Part shown: in pieces, positions 17,588 to 27,098 of the stretch
Numbering within the stretch: position 1 is the stretch's first letter
Layout of the letters: every line of letters begins with the position of its first letter
Assembly (NCBI RefSeq): GCF_014651675.1
Contig: NZ_BMXI01000015.1
Span: 1-64,000, forward strand
Source of the DNA: Roseibacillus persicicus
GTDB lineage: Bacteria > Verrucomicrobiota > Verrucomicrobiia > Verrucomicrobiales > Akkermansiaceae
DNA length: 64,000 nt
Reading direction: 5' to 3'
The notes under the pieces: generated by a model
Database searches by the model: none
Seen by the model: the letters and a program-made list of their open reading frames with translations, nothing else
What the model was told of the DNA's origin: nothing
Program-made: the position numbers and the translations under genes

Positions 17588-20362
17588 ATGAAAACACTCG
17601 TTTGCCTGCTATCGACTTGTTTGTTGGTTGGGTTGCTGCCCGCCGGGGAGCTGCCGGCGCTCATTCCGAGTCCCAAGAAGCTGGAGCTGATGGAAGGGGA
17701 AGTCGTGCTTAATCGCTCGAGTCGAATCCTTTATTCGCAAGAAAATGCAAAAGTGGTTGCCGAGGTGTTGGCGGAGGACTTCGAGCGCCTATTTGACTAT
17801 TCGTTGGAGGCCCGGCTTCTCGGGTCGGCTCGGGCAAGAGAGGGGGACATCGTGCTGCAATTGTCGAGTGAGCCCAAATTTGCAGCCGAAGAGTATCAAC
17901 TGCATGCAAAGACAGGAGTGACGGTCTCTTCGTCGGATTTGGCGGGACTCTATGCGGGTACCGCAACTCTGCTTCAGACCTTTCAGAAAGAGGGAGACAA
18001 GGTGGCGATGTCCGCGTTGAAGATTCGAGATCAGCCCTCCCGCGCGTTTCGCGGACATATGTTCGACATGAAGAACCAGTGGCACTCCATCGCGGACTGC
18101 AAGCAGTTTGTCGACATGTGCCGCTTCTATAAAATCAATTTTTTGAGTCTTCATGCCGGTGAAGACCAATGGGTTGGGGCGGTGAGCACCCAGTTGAGCC
18201 GGCTTTCGCCCGAAGAGCGAGTGAAGCATCGACTCTATTCCAAAGAGGAGATGGACGAACTGATCTCTTATGCGAGCCGGAGGGGAGTTTACCTCTTTCC
18301 ACACAATGAATGCACACCGGGCTTTCAGCACATGAAGAACGCGATAGCCAAGGACTACGTGCCAGGCGATCGTTATGCGGGCTTTCCTGATGAATTGGAC
18401 GGCAAGGGAGCATATACGACCTTTTCCGGGAAAGCGGAGAAGCGTTGGCTGGAGTTGATCGAGATCGCAATCGGCAAGGCCATTGACCAGTTTGCCGCAG
18501 GGTATCCGGATGGGATCTTGCCTTACTTCCACGTCGGGCCCGTTTTGGGCGAAGGCGGGATGGCCCCGAGTTTGGCAGTGCAGATTTTGGACATCATTCA
18601 GCGCAAGAGCCCCGGGACCAAAATGATGTTCTGGAATGGGGTGAATGCCAAGGAGCCCCATCTCTATCCCCGGCGGAAGGATTGCGTGATCGCCTACTAC
18701 GACGACGAGTTCGGAGCTAGTGACATGGAGAGCTATCTCCGGGAGGGGTGGCCCCTCGTCAATGCCGCTTGGAGCCCGCTGTATGTCGTGGGTAGTCGCT
18801 TGGCGCGTCCGGTGGAACGAATCTATCAGGACTGGAATCTGGGGCGACAAGGCTCCGATGGGATTCCGGGTGGCTATGGAGCGGTGCGATGGGAAAAAGT
18901 GTCGGAGCCGGAGTTGGAAAAGGGGATTCTAGGAGGGATGTTGTGCACCTGGGAGACGCCGCAGAAGGTTCACTTGGAACGTGTGCGCATCAGGGTTCCG
19001 GTGATGAACGAGCGGATCTGGAATCATGGACCATGGCCGGATCCGGAGAGTGATTTTCCAAATTTTGAAAGGAGATTGCAGAAAAAAAACGTGCAGCTTT
19101 CGCGCTATCTTCAGCAGGGGGGAGAGGTGCCGGCGGCCCCGATTCATGTCGCAGCCTCGGAGGGGACTGCGAAGGGCAAGGTTCGCTTGGAATGGCGAAG
19201 CGGTGGAGGGCACGCGCCCTTGGGCTATCGTGTGTTCCGCGGTCGAAGCGATGACCCCCACGAGGCCCGCCAAGTTGGCGCCGACTTGGCGGTGACGGTG
19301 GAAAGCTTTGAGGACACTTCGGTGGCACTGAATTCGGATTACAACTACTGGGTGGTCGCATTCAATGAGGCGGGAGTTTCGGAAGCCAGCGAACGGGTGC
19401 GGGGGGCCGCCGGAACGGGAATTGCCAATCTGATGAGTTACGAGCCCTTTGAATATTCAGAGTTGGAGGGTCTCTTTGCGAAAGGAGCGGGAGAGGGGTG
19501 GCCGGGTCCTTGGGAGAAGCCTAATGAACCGGGGGTGGTGACTTTCGAGCAAGAAGGGTTGGAGTATCCAGGTTTAGAGACAGCGGGTGGTTCGCTTCGC
19601 TTCCGTCCTAAGGAAGAGAAGAAGGGAGTTCATCTGAAGCGCTCGTTGAAGGGGCAGGTGGGACTGGATGATGCCACGATGTGGATGAGTTACTTGGTCA
19701 AGCCCAACAAGCTGGCGGTGGGGGACTTCTTCGTCGTGCCGGGAGAGATCGCGGGTGCAATTGGCAAGGTCTGGGGAGAGCAGTTCTCCATCTACATGGA
19801 CAAGTCCGCAGTGAGAATGAAGGAGGGGGAGACCTATCTGGTGGTTGCAAAGTTTGAGTTTGGGCAAGGAGACAAGGTGACCTTGTGGGTGAACCCTTCC
19901 CTCGATAAGGAGCCTGGCGAAGAAGGGGCCGCTCTGCAAACGATGGCCGAGATTGGGAACGAGAATTTTGTGCAAGTGCAGAATCAAGGTTATGGCCTGG
20001 GGGACTACCAATTCGACGAACTGCGGATTGGGACCTCATGGCGAAGAGTGGGTGGTTGGGGCAGTCGGAGCGACAAGCAGGCCCCAGCCCCCAATCCCAT
20101 GACTTGGATTGGTCCACCCAGCCTTATGGAGGACGGATCGGTCTTCATGATGAGCGTCACCGCTGAGGATGAGAGCGGGGTGGAGTATTATTTCGAGTGT
20201 GTGAAAGGGGGCGGCCCTGACAGTGGTTGGCAGGAGAGTTCGAGCTATTCCCTGAAGAGTCTTCCAACAGGGACCTATTCCTACCGGGTGAAATCCCGGG
20301 ATATGTCTGCTGGAGACAACGAGACGGATTGGTCTTTCGCTGGTGAAGTCGTGGTTCCATAG
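17588..20362 (+). CDS. GH20-like protein lacking the catalytic Asp-Glu pair
   Basis: A secreted 924-residue protein with a signal peptide (to about residue 20), a GH20 N-terminal domain (about 24-135) and a GH20-type TIM barrel (about 150-500). At the position of the family H-x-G-x-D-E motif it reads HVGPVLGEGG (residues 315-324), and the earlier HLTDDQ motif is LHAGEDQW. The acid/base Glu and its Asp partner therefore appear to be missing. A fibronectin III-like domain (about 515-615) and a jelly-roll module ending in FDELRIGTSW follow. It may bind rather than cleave hexosaminides, or use shifted residues. It starts 11 bases after the previous gene, with a good AAGGA ribosome site. Confidence 0.82.
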   Translation: MKTLVCLLSTCLLVGLLPAGELPALIPSPKKLELMEGEVVLNRSSRILYSQENAKVVAEVLAEDFERLFDYSLEARLLGSARAREGDIVLQLSSEPKFAAEEYQLHAKTGVTVSSSDLAGLYAGTATLLQTFQKEGDKVAMSALKIRDQPSRAFRGHMFDMKNQWHSIADCKQFVDMCRFYKINFLSLHAGEDQWVGAVSTQLSRLSPEERVKHRLYSKEEMDELISYASRRGVYLFPHNECTPGFQHMKNAIAKDYVPGDRYAGFPDELDGKGAYTTFSGKAEKRWLELIEIAIGKAIDQFAAGYPDGILPYFHVGPVLGEGGMAPSLAVQILDIIQRKSPGTKMMFWNGVNAKEPHLYPRRKDCVIAYYDDEFGASDMESYLREGWPLVNAAWSPLYVVGSRLARPVERIYQDWNLGRQGSDGIPGGYGAVRWEKVSEPELEKGILGGMLCTWETPQKVHLERVRIRVPVMNERIWNHGPWPDPESDFPNFERRLQKKNVQLSRYLQQGGEVPAAPIHVAASEGTAKGKVRLEWRSGGGHAPLGYRVFRGRSDDPHEARQVGADLAVTVESFEDTSVALNSDYNYWVVAFNEAGVSEASERVRGAAGTGIANLMSYEPFEYSELEGLFAKGAGEGWPGPWEKPNEPGVVTFEQEGLEYPGLETAGGSLRFRPKEEKKGVHLKRSLKGQVGLDDATMWMSYLVKPNKLAVGDFFVVPGEIAGAIGKVWGEQFSIYMDKSAVRMKEGETYLVVAKFEFGQGDKVTLWVNPSLDKEPGEEGAALQTMAEIGNENFVQVQNQGYGLGDYQFDELRIGTSWRRVGGWGSRSDKQAPAPNPMTWIGPPSLMEDGSVFMMSVTAEDESGVEYYFECVKGGGPDSGWQESSSYSLKSLPTGTYSYRVKSRDMSAGDNETDWSFAGEVVVP

Positions 20363-20389
20363 GGTGCGCCTTAGGCCGGGCAACGGGGA

Positions 20390-20410
20390 GTTGTACTTTT
20401 GTTGAACACC
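20390..20410. promoter_or_regulatory. 21-bp operator site A
   Basis: GTTGTAC, seven bases, GAACACC. Twelve of the fourteen arm positions fit the GTTGTYC-N7-GRACAAC pattern seen at other intergenic sites. It lies 115 bases before the PEP-CTERM gene. A second, different inverted repeat (CTCTTTC-N7-GAAAGAG, 20422-20442) follows after 11 bases. Confidence 0.6.
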
Positions 20411-20524
20411 GGCAAGATCAGCTCTTTCCCCTTGAGAAAGAGAGAATAAGGCAACAAATCTGCTACTGCCAATGGGGGAGCATCGTTCGGATGAGCCCGC
20501 GAATAAATACACGAGACTAATAAG

Positions 20525-21244
20525 ATGAAGTTCGATAAATTAACACGAGGAGTTATTGGCTCCAGCGCCTTGTTTTTGGCGGTTTCCAGCAATGCTGCAG
20601 TGGTGGCTTTTGTTGATTTGCAGCAGACCGAAGCAGGAGACCTCTTGGCTGCGCAAGCTGGGGCTGACGTTCACTTGGCAACTAATGCTGGTGATGCCTT
20701 CTACGCTTTCACTTCCGGGGGCTTGGATTTCAATGTTTCTGCTGGTGGAGGTGGAATCATTGTTGGGCGAGGAGCCAACAATGGACGGACCAACACGTTG
20801 CCCTCCCTGAGTCAGCCCGACCTCTACGCCGACATGTGGGTTGGTCGCAACGGGAATGGGACGGTTATCCTCAGCATCGTTGGATTTTTGGCGGGAGATG
20901 AAGTCTCGATTACCCTCGGACACAACGAATCCCATATTCCTAATGCTGGCTTCGACCAAGGGCAGACCATTGCCGCCAGTTTGACCAGCGGAGGGACTTT
21001 GCTTGGACCCGTGACGGTTGGTGATGTCACCAACATCAATGGGACCGCCACAGCTGCGGACTCTGACTTGACTCCTTCTGTCATCAGTTTCACTTCCGAT
21101 GGGACGACGGCGGAAATTCTTTTGACTGCCAACGGTTCGACTTTCGTTCCAATGAACGGTTTCACTGTAGACGTGATTCCCGAGCCTTCCTCGTTGGCTC
21201 TACTCGCTCTTGGCAGCATCGGTTTCCTTCGGCGTCGACGGTAG
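20525..21244 (+). CDS. PEP-CTERM sorting-domain protein
   Basis: An exported protein of 239 residues. A signal peptide ends near residue 24 (AVSSNAA). The middle is beta-rich, low in charge and Gly/Thr-rich with no recognised fold. The end is a textbook PEP-CTERM tail: VIPEPSSLALLALGSIGFLRRRR, that is Pro-Glu-Pro, a hydrophobic helix and an Arg cluster. Such proteins are processed by exosortase and end up in extracellular matrix or the envelope; the exosortase gene is not here. It has its own operator-like site upstream and its own terminator downstream, so it is a single-gene unit inside the glycan cluster. Confidence 0.9.
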   Translation: MKFDKLTRGVIGSSALFLAVSSNAAVVAFVDLQQTEAGDLLAAQAGADVHLATNAGDAFYAFTSGGLDFNVSAGGGGIIVGRGANNGRTNTLPSLSQPDLYADMWVGRNGNGTVILSIVGFLAGDEVSITLGHNESHIPNAGFDQGQTIAASLTSGGTLLGPVTVGDVTNINGTATAADSDLTPSVISFTSDGTTAEILLTANGSTFVPMNGFTVDVIPEPSSLALLALGSIGFLRRRR

Positions 21245-21274
21245 TTTGCTCGTTCTTCAGAATGCTTTGTTCGA

Positions 21275-21306
21275 GGCCAGCCCGTAGAGGCTGGCCTTCA
21301 TTTTTT
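21275..21306 (+). terminator. Intrinsic terminator after the PEP-CTERM gene
   Basis: GGCCAGCC (21275-21282), loop CGTAGA, GGCTGGCC (21289-21296), then a T-rich run (TTCATTTTTT). Perfect 8-bp GC-rich stem. Confidence 0.85.
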
Positions 21307-21358
21307 ACTGCCGCTCCAATTGGTGAAAAGTGGGCAGAAATTCCGATTTGCATAGGAA

Positions 21359-21379
21359 GAAGTCCATTCGTTGGACAAC
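21359..21379. promoter_or_regulatory. 21-bp operator site B
   Basis: GAAGTCC, seven bases, GGACAAC. The right arm fits fully and the left arm fits at five of seven positions; the inner GTCC/GGAC is a perfect inverted repeat. It lies 72 bases before the preferred start of the GH20 gene at 21451. It is very similar to site E: both read GTCCATT or GTCCATTT and then GGACAACT. Confidence 0.6.
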
Positions 21380-21450
21380 TTCGTTTTTGATGTCTTCGGC
21401 GATATTATACTCTAGTGTTTTTGAGGTCCGAAGAGAGCCGATCAATATCT

Positions 21451-24400
21451 ATGAAGTTACAGTTCAGTCCCCTTACCGTGTTTGCCTTGGCGAGCAGTTT
21501 GTTCACTAGTGCTCGCTCGGAATTGGTGGCAGCCTACGACTTCGAAGGAGGCTCCTTGTCGGATATCTCTGGAAACGGCAGGTTGGCCTCTGTGGTTGGC
21601 GGGATCATGGCGGGACCGGAGAGCGAGCCTGAAAGAGGGGCGGTCTTTAATCTAACAGGAGGCTCGGGATCAGAAAGTAACCCGGGAACTTACCTTGAGC
21701 TTCCAGTGGCTGGGACGCAGACGGGTTCCTGGTCATTGGCGATGTGGATTCGGGATGGAGAGGCCAAGAACAGCTACCTTTTCGACAATCGCGACGTGGT
21801 TGGTGGTGGAGGGGGCGCTGCCAGACTGATCTTTTCCACCGAGCACAATGCGCCTTCGGGAGGAATTGGTCTTTTCAACGGATCTTGGGCCGGAGCGAGT
21901 ACCCCGATTCGTGATGGCGAGTGGCATCACGTGGTTTGGGCGTATGAAGGTGAAGGGCAGGTTTTGACTTTGTTTACCGATGGGGTGGGGGTCGCCGGTT
22001 CCTATGCGGCGGCTGATCTCTTGACGTCGTCCGTGCGACTGGGGAATCGCTCCGGGGATGGCGCTCCCGGGGTCCAGAATGGTCGCTTGGTTGACGATGT
22101 GTATCTCTATAATCATGCGCTCTCGGAGACTGAGGTGAGCGCGCTCATTGCCGCGACGGGGCCTAGCCCCGAAGTGGAGCAACCATTTCAGATCACCACT
22201 ATCCTCGCTGATCCGGAAACTGGAACGGTCGACCTCACGTGGAACTCGCGAAACCTCGGTTCGGAATTTGATGTTTTGGCAACGGGCGATCTTGAGCAAG
22301 AGATCGGTCAATGGGAGGTTGAGGCGGAGCTCATTTCCAATGCCGGAGACACCACCAGTACTCAACTGACCGGAGTGACAGAGGAAAAGCGGTTCTTTGT
22401 GGTGAGGGAGACTCCCCCTCCGACCTCGGACGGCACGGCCCTGATTCCTTTCCCGTCTTCTCTTGAGGTGTCTGACGAAGAGCCATTCCGATTTTCCTCT
22501 TCTTCACGCATTCTCTTTGAGACTCGAACGGCGCCCCGGTCGATGGAGACCACTCTGGCGCCGTTGGCTGAAGTCTTGGCAGGAGAGTTTGAAATTCTAA
22601 CAGGAGACTTGCCGGACGTGATTGAGCTGGGTGCGGCAGGGACCGTGCAGGCTAGTGATATCGTTCTTCGCTTTGATGCTCTCGCGAATCCTTTTCCAGT
22701 CAGCGAAGCGGAAGAGGTGCAAAGCTACACCTTAGCTTCTGGTGCCAATGGGGTAGAGGTGAGGGCCAGCTACTATAAAGGAGTGGCCTACGGGACAGCC
22801 ACGCTTTTGCAATCTCTCGGCGAGGATGAGGACGGCTTTTATGTTCGGGCGATGGCGGTCGAGGATGAGGCGGATGCCGGCTATCGCGCAATTATGTTGG
22901 ATGTCGCGCGTCAAGTGCACTCGATTGAGGTGATCAAAGATGTCGTCCGCGTGGCCCGGCTTTTCAAGATTCGCTACATTCAGCTCCACCTCACTGACGA
23001 CCAGAATTTCACCTTTCCGTTTCCAGCCGTCACGGACGGTCTAACAGGAAACTTTACCTATACCAAAGAGCAATTGGATGATCTGGTTGCCTATGCGGAT
23101 GCGAGAGGGGTGACCCTGATTCCGGAGATGGATTTGCCCGGTCATTCTTCCAAGCTGAAGCAGTCAGGCTATCTCAATCCGAGCAGCAGTGATGGTGATG
23201 TCGCGGCTCCGGCGAATTTCTCGAAAATTCAAGCCATCATGGACGAGATGTTAGATGTGTTTGCGAGCTCACCCTACTTCCACATAGGAGGAGATGAGTC
23301 GGCGGCGGGGAGTGCGCTTGAACCCTTTCTGGCGGCGATGAACGAGCATTTGCGTGATGACCCTCCGGGAGGAAAGCGGCGCATGTTGGTGTGGGAAGGC
23401 TTTGGGGGAGCTCCGGTAGATGAGCTGCCGGCCACTGGGGACGACCGCATCATCGTGATGTCGTGGGAGTCGAGCTATAACGCCCCTTGGAATCTTTTGG
23501 AGGCAGGATACGAGATTATCAACGCGTCGTGGAAGCCGATGTATGTGGTGGGAGGCGGAACTCTTTTCCATCCGGGATCGACTGGCGGCAAAAAGTTTTT
23601 CTCTGAGGACATCCATCGTTGGAACAAGGATATCTTCATGCACTGGGAGCCAGGTCGCCCGGTCTTCGAGGACCTGGGACCGCAGGATGCCGACCGCACG
23701 GATCATGAGTGGGATTCCACGGTCTTGGGGCGTGAAGATCAGATTCTGGGAGGGCAGTTGCTCTTCTGGGAGCAGGAGGAAAAATCGGTCGTCAATCAGT
23801 TGCTACCGAGAATTTCCGCGACCGCAGAGCGACTTTGGAACCCCACGCTGGATGACGACTTTGCGACTCTGAGTGCGCGGACCGAGAGCGTGATGGTGCG
23901 CTTGTTGCCCATCATTCAACCAGTGGAGATCCTGCCTGCCGAACCAGCGGACTCCTACCCCATCACGGATATCTATCAGCCATACGAAGGCTCCCAGGTG
24001 CAGGTCACCCTTCGGAATCGGACGCGGATTCCGGGCACGATTCGGTATGAGATTGGTAGCTTCTCGAACAATCTAACAGGACCCTACTTTCCCGCGCCAA
24101 GTGCGCCGGGGACTGGGAGCACTGCTTACTCGGGACCGTTCCAGCGGGGTGGTGGCTTCTCTGTAAGAGCGCGATTGTTCCGTCAGGACGATGGTTCGCT
24201 TGTGGGTGGTGATAGCTTCACCTTCTTCAACAATTGGCCGAACCGCGTGAAGGTCACCGACTATGATATCGGCGAGCTGGGTGGTAGTCAGGTTCCTGAT
24301 ATGACCTCGTTCTCAGTCGATGATGTGCTGAGAGAGTATGAGCTACCTATGCTGCGGGGAGCCTTCCGCAATGTGGAATTGGTGGGCCAGCTCCAGGAGA

Positions 24401-24708
24401 CCATGCTCACTCCTCCGGGCTCGGGTGATTATGTTCTCTCCGCCAAAACCCAGAGTGGACATGCGAGTGTTTACCTGGACCTCAATCGCAATGGAATCTG
24501 GGAGGCCAATGAGAAGCTGATTAGCGATACCCCCAATTCTGAGGTGGAGCAGACCGCTTCAGCCGTCACCTTGGAAGCGGGAACCAGTTATCCCCTGAGG
24601 GTGGATCACAAAACAGGAATTCCGCGGCCGGTGCTGGTGGTCTACCTCAATGGTCCAGGCACGGGAGGGCGGGTTGAGATCAGTCCCTATCTATCACTTC
24701 CGAACTAG
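21451..24708 (+). CDS. Secreted LamG-GH20 beta-N-acetylhexosaminidase
   Basis: Cleaves terminal beta-linked GlcNAc or GalNAc outside the cell. ATG 21451 gives a signal peptide (MKLQFSPLTVFALASSLFTS); an in-frame GTG at 21415 does not. The order is a LamG-like concanavalin domain (about 25-225), a short WNS-type beta module, the GH20 N-terminal domain, and the GH20 barrel with HLTDDQ and the intact catalytic HIGGDE (His611, Asp615, Glu616). The C-terminal beta region has a calcium-type loop, DLNRNGIWEANE. Barrel and C-terminus are closely similar to the protein at 53404. Operator site B lies upstream and nagB follows after 84 bases, so it heads the GlcNAc-use group. Confidence 0.92.
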   Translation: MKLQFSPLTVFALASSLFTSARSELVAAYDFEGGSLSDISGNGRLASVVGGIMAGPESEPERGAVFNLTGGSGSESNPGTYLELPVAGTQTGSWSLAMWIRDGEAKNSYLFDNRDVVGGGGGAARLIFSTEHNAPSGGIGLFNGSWAGASTPIRDGEWHHVVWAYEGEGQVLTLFTDGVGVAGSYAAADLLTSSVRLGNRSGDGAPGVQNGRLVDDVYLYNHALSETEVSALIAATGPSPEVEQPFQITTILADPETGTVDLTWNSRNLGSEFDVLATGDLEQEIGQWEVEAELISNAGDTTSTQLTGVTEEKRFFVVRETPPPTSDGTALIPFPSSLEVSDEEPFRFSSSSRILFETRTAPRSMETTLAPLAEVLAGEFEILTGDLPDVIELGAAGTVQASDIVLRFDALANPFPVSEAEEVQSYTLASGANGVEVRASYYKGVAYGTATLLQSLGEDEDGFYVRAMAVEDEADAGYRAIMLDVARQVHSIEVIKDVVRVARLFKIRYIQLHLTDDQNFTFPFPAVTDGLTGNFTYTKEQLDDLVAYADARGVTLIPEMDLPGHSSKLKQSGYLNPSSSDGDVAAPANFSKIQAIMDEMLDVFASSPYFHIGGDESAAGSALEPFLAAMNEHLRDDPPGGKRRMLVWEGFGGAPVDELPATGDDRIIVMSWESSYNAPWNLLEAGYEIINASWKPMYVVGGGTLFHPGSTGGKKFFSEDIHRWNKDIFMHWEPGRPVFEDLGPQDADRTDHEWDSTVLGREDQILGGQLLFWEQEEKSVVNQLLPRISATAERLWNPTLDDDFATLSARTESVMVRLLPIIQPVEILPAEPADSYPITDIYQPYEGSQVQVTLRNRTRIPGTIRYEIGSFSNNLTGPYFPAPSAPGTGSTAYSGPFQRGGGFSVRARLFRQDDGSLVGGDSFTFFNNWPNRVKVTDYDIGELGGSQVPDMTSFSVDDVLREYELPMLRGAFRNVELVGQLQETMLTPPGSGDYVLSAKTQSGHASVYLDLNRNGIWEANEKLISDTPNSEVEQTASAVTLEAGTSYPLRVDHKTGIPRPVLVVYLNGPGTGGRVEISPYLSLPN

Positions 24709-24792
24709 TCGATGGGTGTAAAAGGGGAGCGGGATGGGCCCTCTCCCCACCGAATCAGCAAAGAGAAACCGAATCAGAATCTGAAAAATATT

Positions 24793-25587
24793 ATGTCTAA
24801 TCTTTCGATGGAACAATGGGGCGAGCCAATTGGGCCTGAAGTGATGGTTCACTCGACATCCCAACAAGCAGTTGAGCAACTAGCGGGGGAGATTGCGGCG
24901 GGAATCCGGAAGCGGACCCGGCAAGGGGGACGCTATGTCTTGGGCTTGGCTACGGGGTCGACTCCTATCCCGCTTTATGAGGAGTTGGTTCGACTCCATC
25001 GGGAAGAAGGTTTGAGCTTCGAAAAAGTCACCACCTTCAATTTGGATGAGTATTACGGCCTCTCTCCCGAGAGCGAGCAGAGCTATCACCATTTCATGCA
25101 GAAGCACCTCTTTTCGAAAGTCGATATCGCTCCCGAGCGCATCCATATTCCAGACGGAATGGTTCCGCGAAATGAGGTGGAGCGCTATTGTGCCGAATAC
25201 GAGGAGGCCATTACGCAGGCTGGGGGAATCGATCTACAGATTCTGGGAATCGGGCGAACGGGCCATATCGGTTTCAACGAGCCGCCTTCCGACGACTCGA
25301 CCCGAACTCGCCTGGTAACTTTGGATCCTGTGACCAGGCAAGATGCGGCCAGTGACTTTGGGGGGCTTGACTTTGTTCCCAAGGAAGCAATCACGATGGG
25401 GATCGCCACCATTCTGGAGGCCCGGACGGCGGTTCTGCTGGCTTGGGGGGAACGGAAGCAGGAAATTGTGAGCCGCTCCTTGGCAAGTAGTCCCAGTAGC
25501 TCCATTCCGGCGAGTTTTCTCAATCTACACCAAGATGCGGCCTATCTGCTTGATGAGGCTGCCGCTCCTGAATTCCAACCAGCTTGA
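24793..25587 (+). CDS. nagB: Glucosamine-6-phosphate deaminase
   Basis: Converts glucosamine-6-phosphate to fructose-6-phosphate and ammonia in the cytoplasm. The 264-residue protein has the phosphate-binding LATGSTP segment, TFNLDEYYGL with the general-base Asp85, and GIGRTGHIGFNEP with active-site His158 and Glu163; the length matches family members. The start at 24793 (MSNLSMEQWG) removes a low-complexity extension back to 24712. Its stop is two bases from the start of the ROK kinase, so the two are coupled. The deacetylase NagA that should supply its substrate is not in the window. Confidence 0.95.
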   Translation: MSNLSMEQWGEPIGPEVMVHSTSQQAVEQLAGEIAAGIRKRTRQGGRYVLGLATGSTPIPLYEELVRLHREEGLSFEKVTTFNLDEYYGLSPESEQSYHHFMQKHLFSKVDIAPERIHIPDGMVPRNEVERYCAEYEEAITQAGGIDLQILGIGRTGHIGFNEPPSDDSTRTRLVTLDPVTRQDAASDFGGLDFVPKEAITMGIATILEARTAVLLAWGERKQEIVSRSLASSPSSSIPASFLNLHQDAAYLLDEAAAPEFQPA

Positions 25588-25589
25588 CG

Positions 25590-26990
25590 ATGAACACTCT
25601 TTCCCAATTGCACTTTCGCTTGCGACATCAGCCGGAACTGGACGCTGACTTTCAGCCCGCCTCGCTATGGACTCAGGCCTACTATGACCTTGCTTCGGAA
25701 CTCGGGGAGCGTCCGGTGGAGATCTGCCTCTTGCGCCCCGATGGCACCGGGAGCGTCCATCGGGATGTTTTGCTTCCGGCGGTGGAGGAATATGCGGAAT
25801 GGAACCGTTTGCATCTGGAGAGAACAATCAAGTTCCTGCTGTGGAGCCGCGGGGGAAGCCGGATCTATCTGATCGGGGCCTCCGAGTTGATTCCGTTTCT
25901 GAGCCAGGCCTATTCTCCTAGTGGTGAACGAGCTTTCGACTATCAATTCGTCGATCGTCTCTTCGGCGACGGTCTGACTATTCAAGAGGGGTATATCGAA
26001 CCAGTCGGTGGACCCAAAGGTGAGGATTCAAGCGATGATTCCAAGCTGAAGGGATGTCGCATCGGGTTCGACCTGGGAGGATCCGACCGGAAGTGTGCGG
26101 CGGTGATCGACGGGGAGGTTGTTTACTCCGAGGAAGTCCCTTGGGACCCTTATTTCGAAGCTGATCCGAGCTATCACTACGAAGGAATCATGGACAGCCT
26201 GAAGCTTGCTGCCGTTCATTTGCCGAGGGTCGATGCCATTGGTGGATCCGCCGCAGGGGTCTATGTCGACAACCGGGTGAAGGTCGCTTCACTTTTCCGG
26301 GGAGTTCCTGCGCCTGTCTTCGAGAGGCGGGTTGAGAACATGTTTTTGGAGATAGCTCGTGAGTGGGGAGATGTTCCTTTTCGGGTGGTGAATGATGGAG
26401 ATGTTTCCGCGATGGCGGGAGCGATGTCGTTGGGAGACGGAGGCGTTCTTGGCCTCGCGATGGGAACTAGCACGGCAGTGGGTTACGTGGATCTGGACCG
26501 ACGCATCAACGGCTGGTTGTCCGAACTTGCATTTGTCCCCATCGACTATTCTCCTGACGCTCCTGCGGACGAGTGGTCGGGGGACCAGGGCTGCGCGGTG
26601 CAGTACCTGAGCCAGCAAGGGGTCTCTCGCTTGATACCCAAGTCCCGTCTGAAAATTGATCCGGTGATGGGCAAACCCGAGCAGTTGGTCGAGGTGCAAA
26701 ACGCGATGAAGGCTGGAGATGAGCGGGCGGCTCGAATCTATCGCACCCTCGGCTCCTACCTCGGGTATGCGATTCCACAGTTCGCCCGCTTCTACGAGAT
26801 GAGACATTTGCAATTGCTTGGAAGGGTCTTGAGCGGAGAGGGAGGCTGCCTGTTGATGGAGCAGGCCCAAAAAGTTTTGCGAGATGAGTTTCCTGACCTC
26901 GCAGAGAAAGTCATATTGAGCACCCCCGACGAGAAGACCAAGCGCCACGGACAAGCAATCGCGGCCGCGAGCTTGCCGGAGATTCGATGA
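25590..26990 (+). CDS. ROK-family sugar kinase
   Basis: A cytoplasmic sugar kinase of about 466 residues, probably phosphorylating GlcNAc or a related hexosamine in this context. The first 150 residues are an extra N-terminal domain not seen in short ROK kinases. The ROK core begins with GFDLGGSDRKCAAV (ATP phosphate loop), then GGSAAGVYVDN, the catalytic VVNDGDVSAMAG (Asp in NDGD) and GLAMGTSTAVGY. A CxCGxxGC-type zinc motif is not evident. It sits between nagB (2 bases away) and the symporter gene. The substrate is inferred from neighbours only. Confidence 0.85.
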   Translation: MNTLSQLHFRLRHQPELDADFQPASLWTQAYYDLASELGERPVEICLLRPDGTGSVHRDVLLPAVEEYAEWNRLHLERTIKFLLWSRGGSRIYLIGASELIPFLSQAYSPSGERAFDYQFVDRLFGDGLTIQEGYIEPVGGPKGEDSSDDSKLKGCRIGFDLGGSDRKCAAVIDGEVVYSEEVPWDPYFEADPSYHYEGIMDSLKLAAVHLPRVDAIGGSAAGVYVDNRVKVASLFRGVPAPVFERRVENMFLEIAREWGDVPFRVVNDGDVSAMAGAMSLGDGGVLGLAMGTSTAVGYVDLDRRINGWLSELAFVPIDYSPDAPADEWSGDQGCAVQYLSQQGVSRLIPKSRLKIDPVMGKPEQLVEVQNAMKAGDERAARIYRTLGSYLGYAIPQFARFYEMRHLQLLGRVLSGEGGCLLMEQAQKVLRDEFPDLAEKVILSTPDEKTKRHGQAIAAASLPEIR

Positions 26991-27055
26991 ACGTCAATTC
27001 CATGCGGGGATGAGTGCTCCTCCATCTCGCATGCTCCTTCAAGACTCGGGAGATG

Positions 27056-27076
27056 GTTGTCCCGAGAGAGAACCTT
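27056..27076. promoter_or_regulatory. 21-bp operator site H (weaker)
   Basis: GTTGTCC, seven bases, GAACCTT. The left arm is perfect and the right arm fits at four of seven positions. It lies 23 bases before the symporter start, closer than the other sites. Confidence 0.35.
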
Positions 27077-27098
27077 TCAATCTTAAGCCACTTTATTC

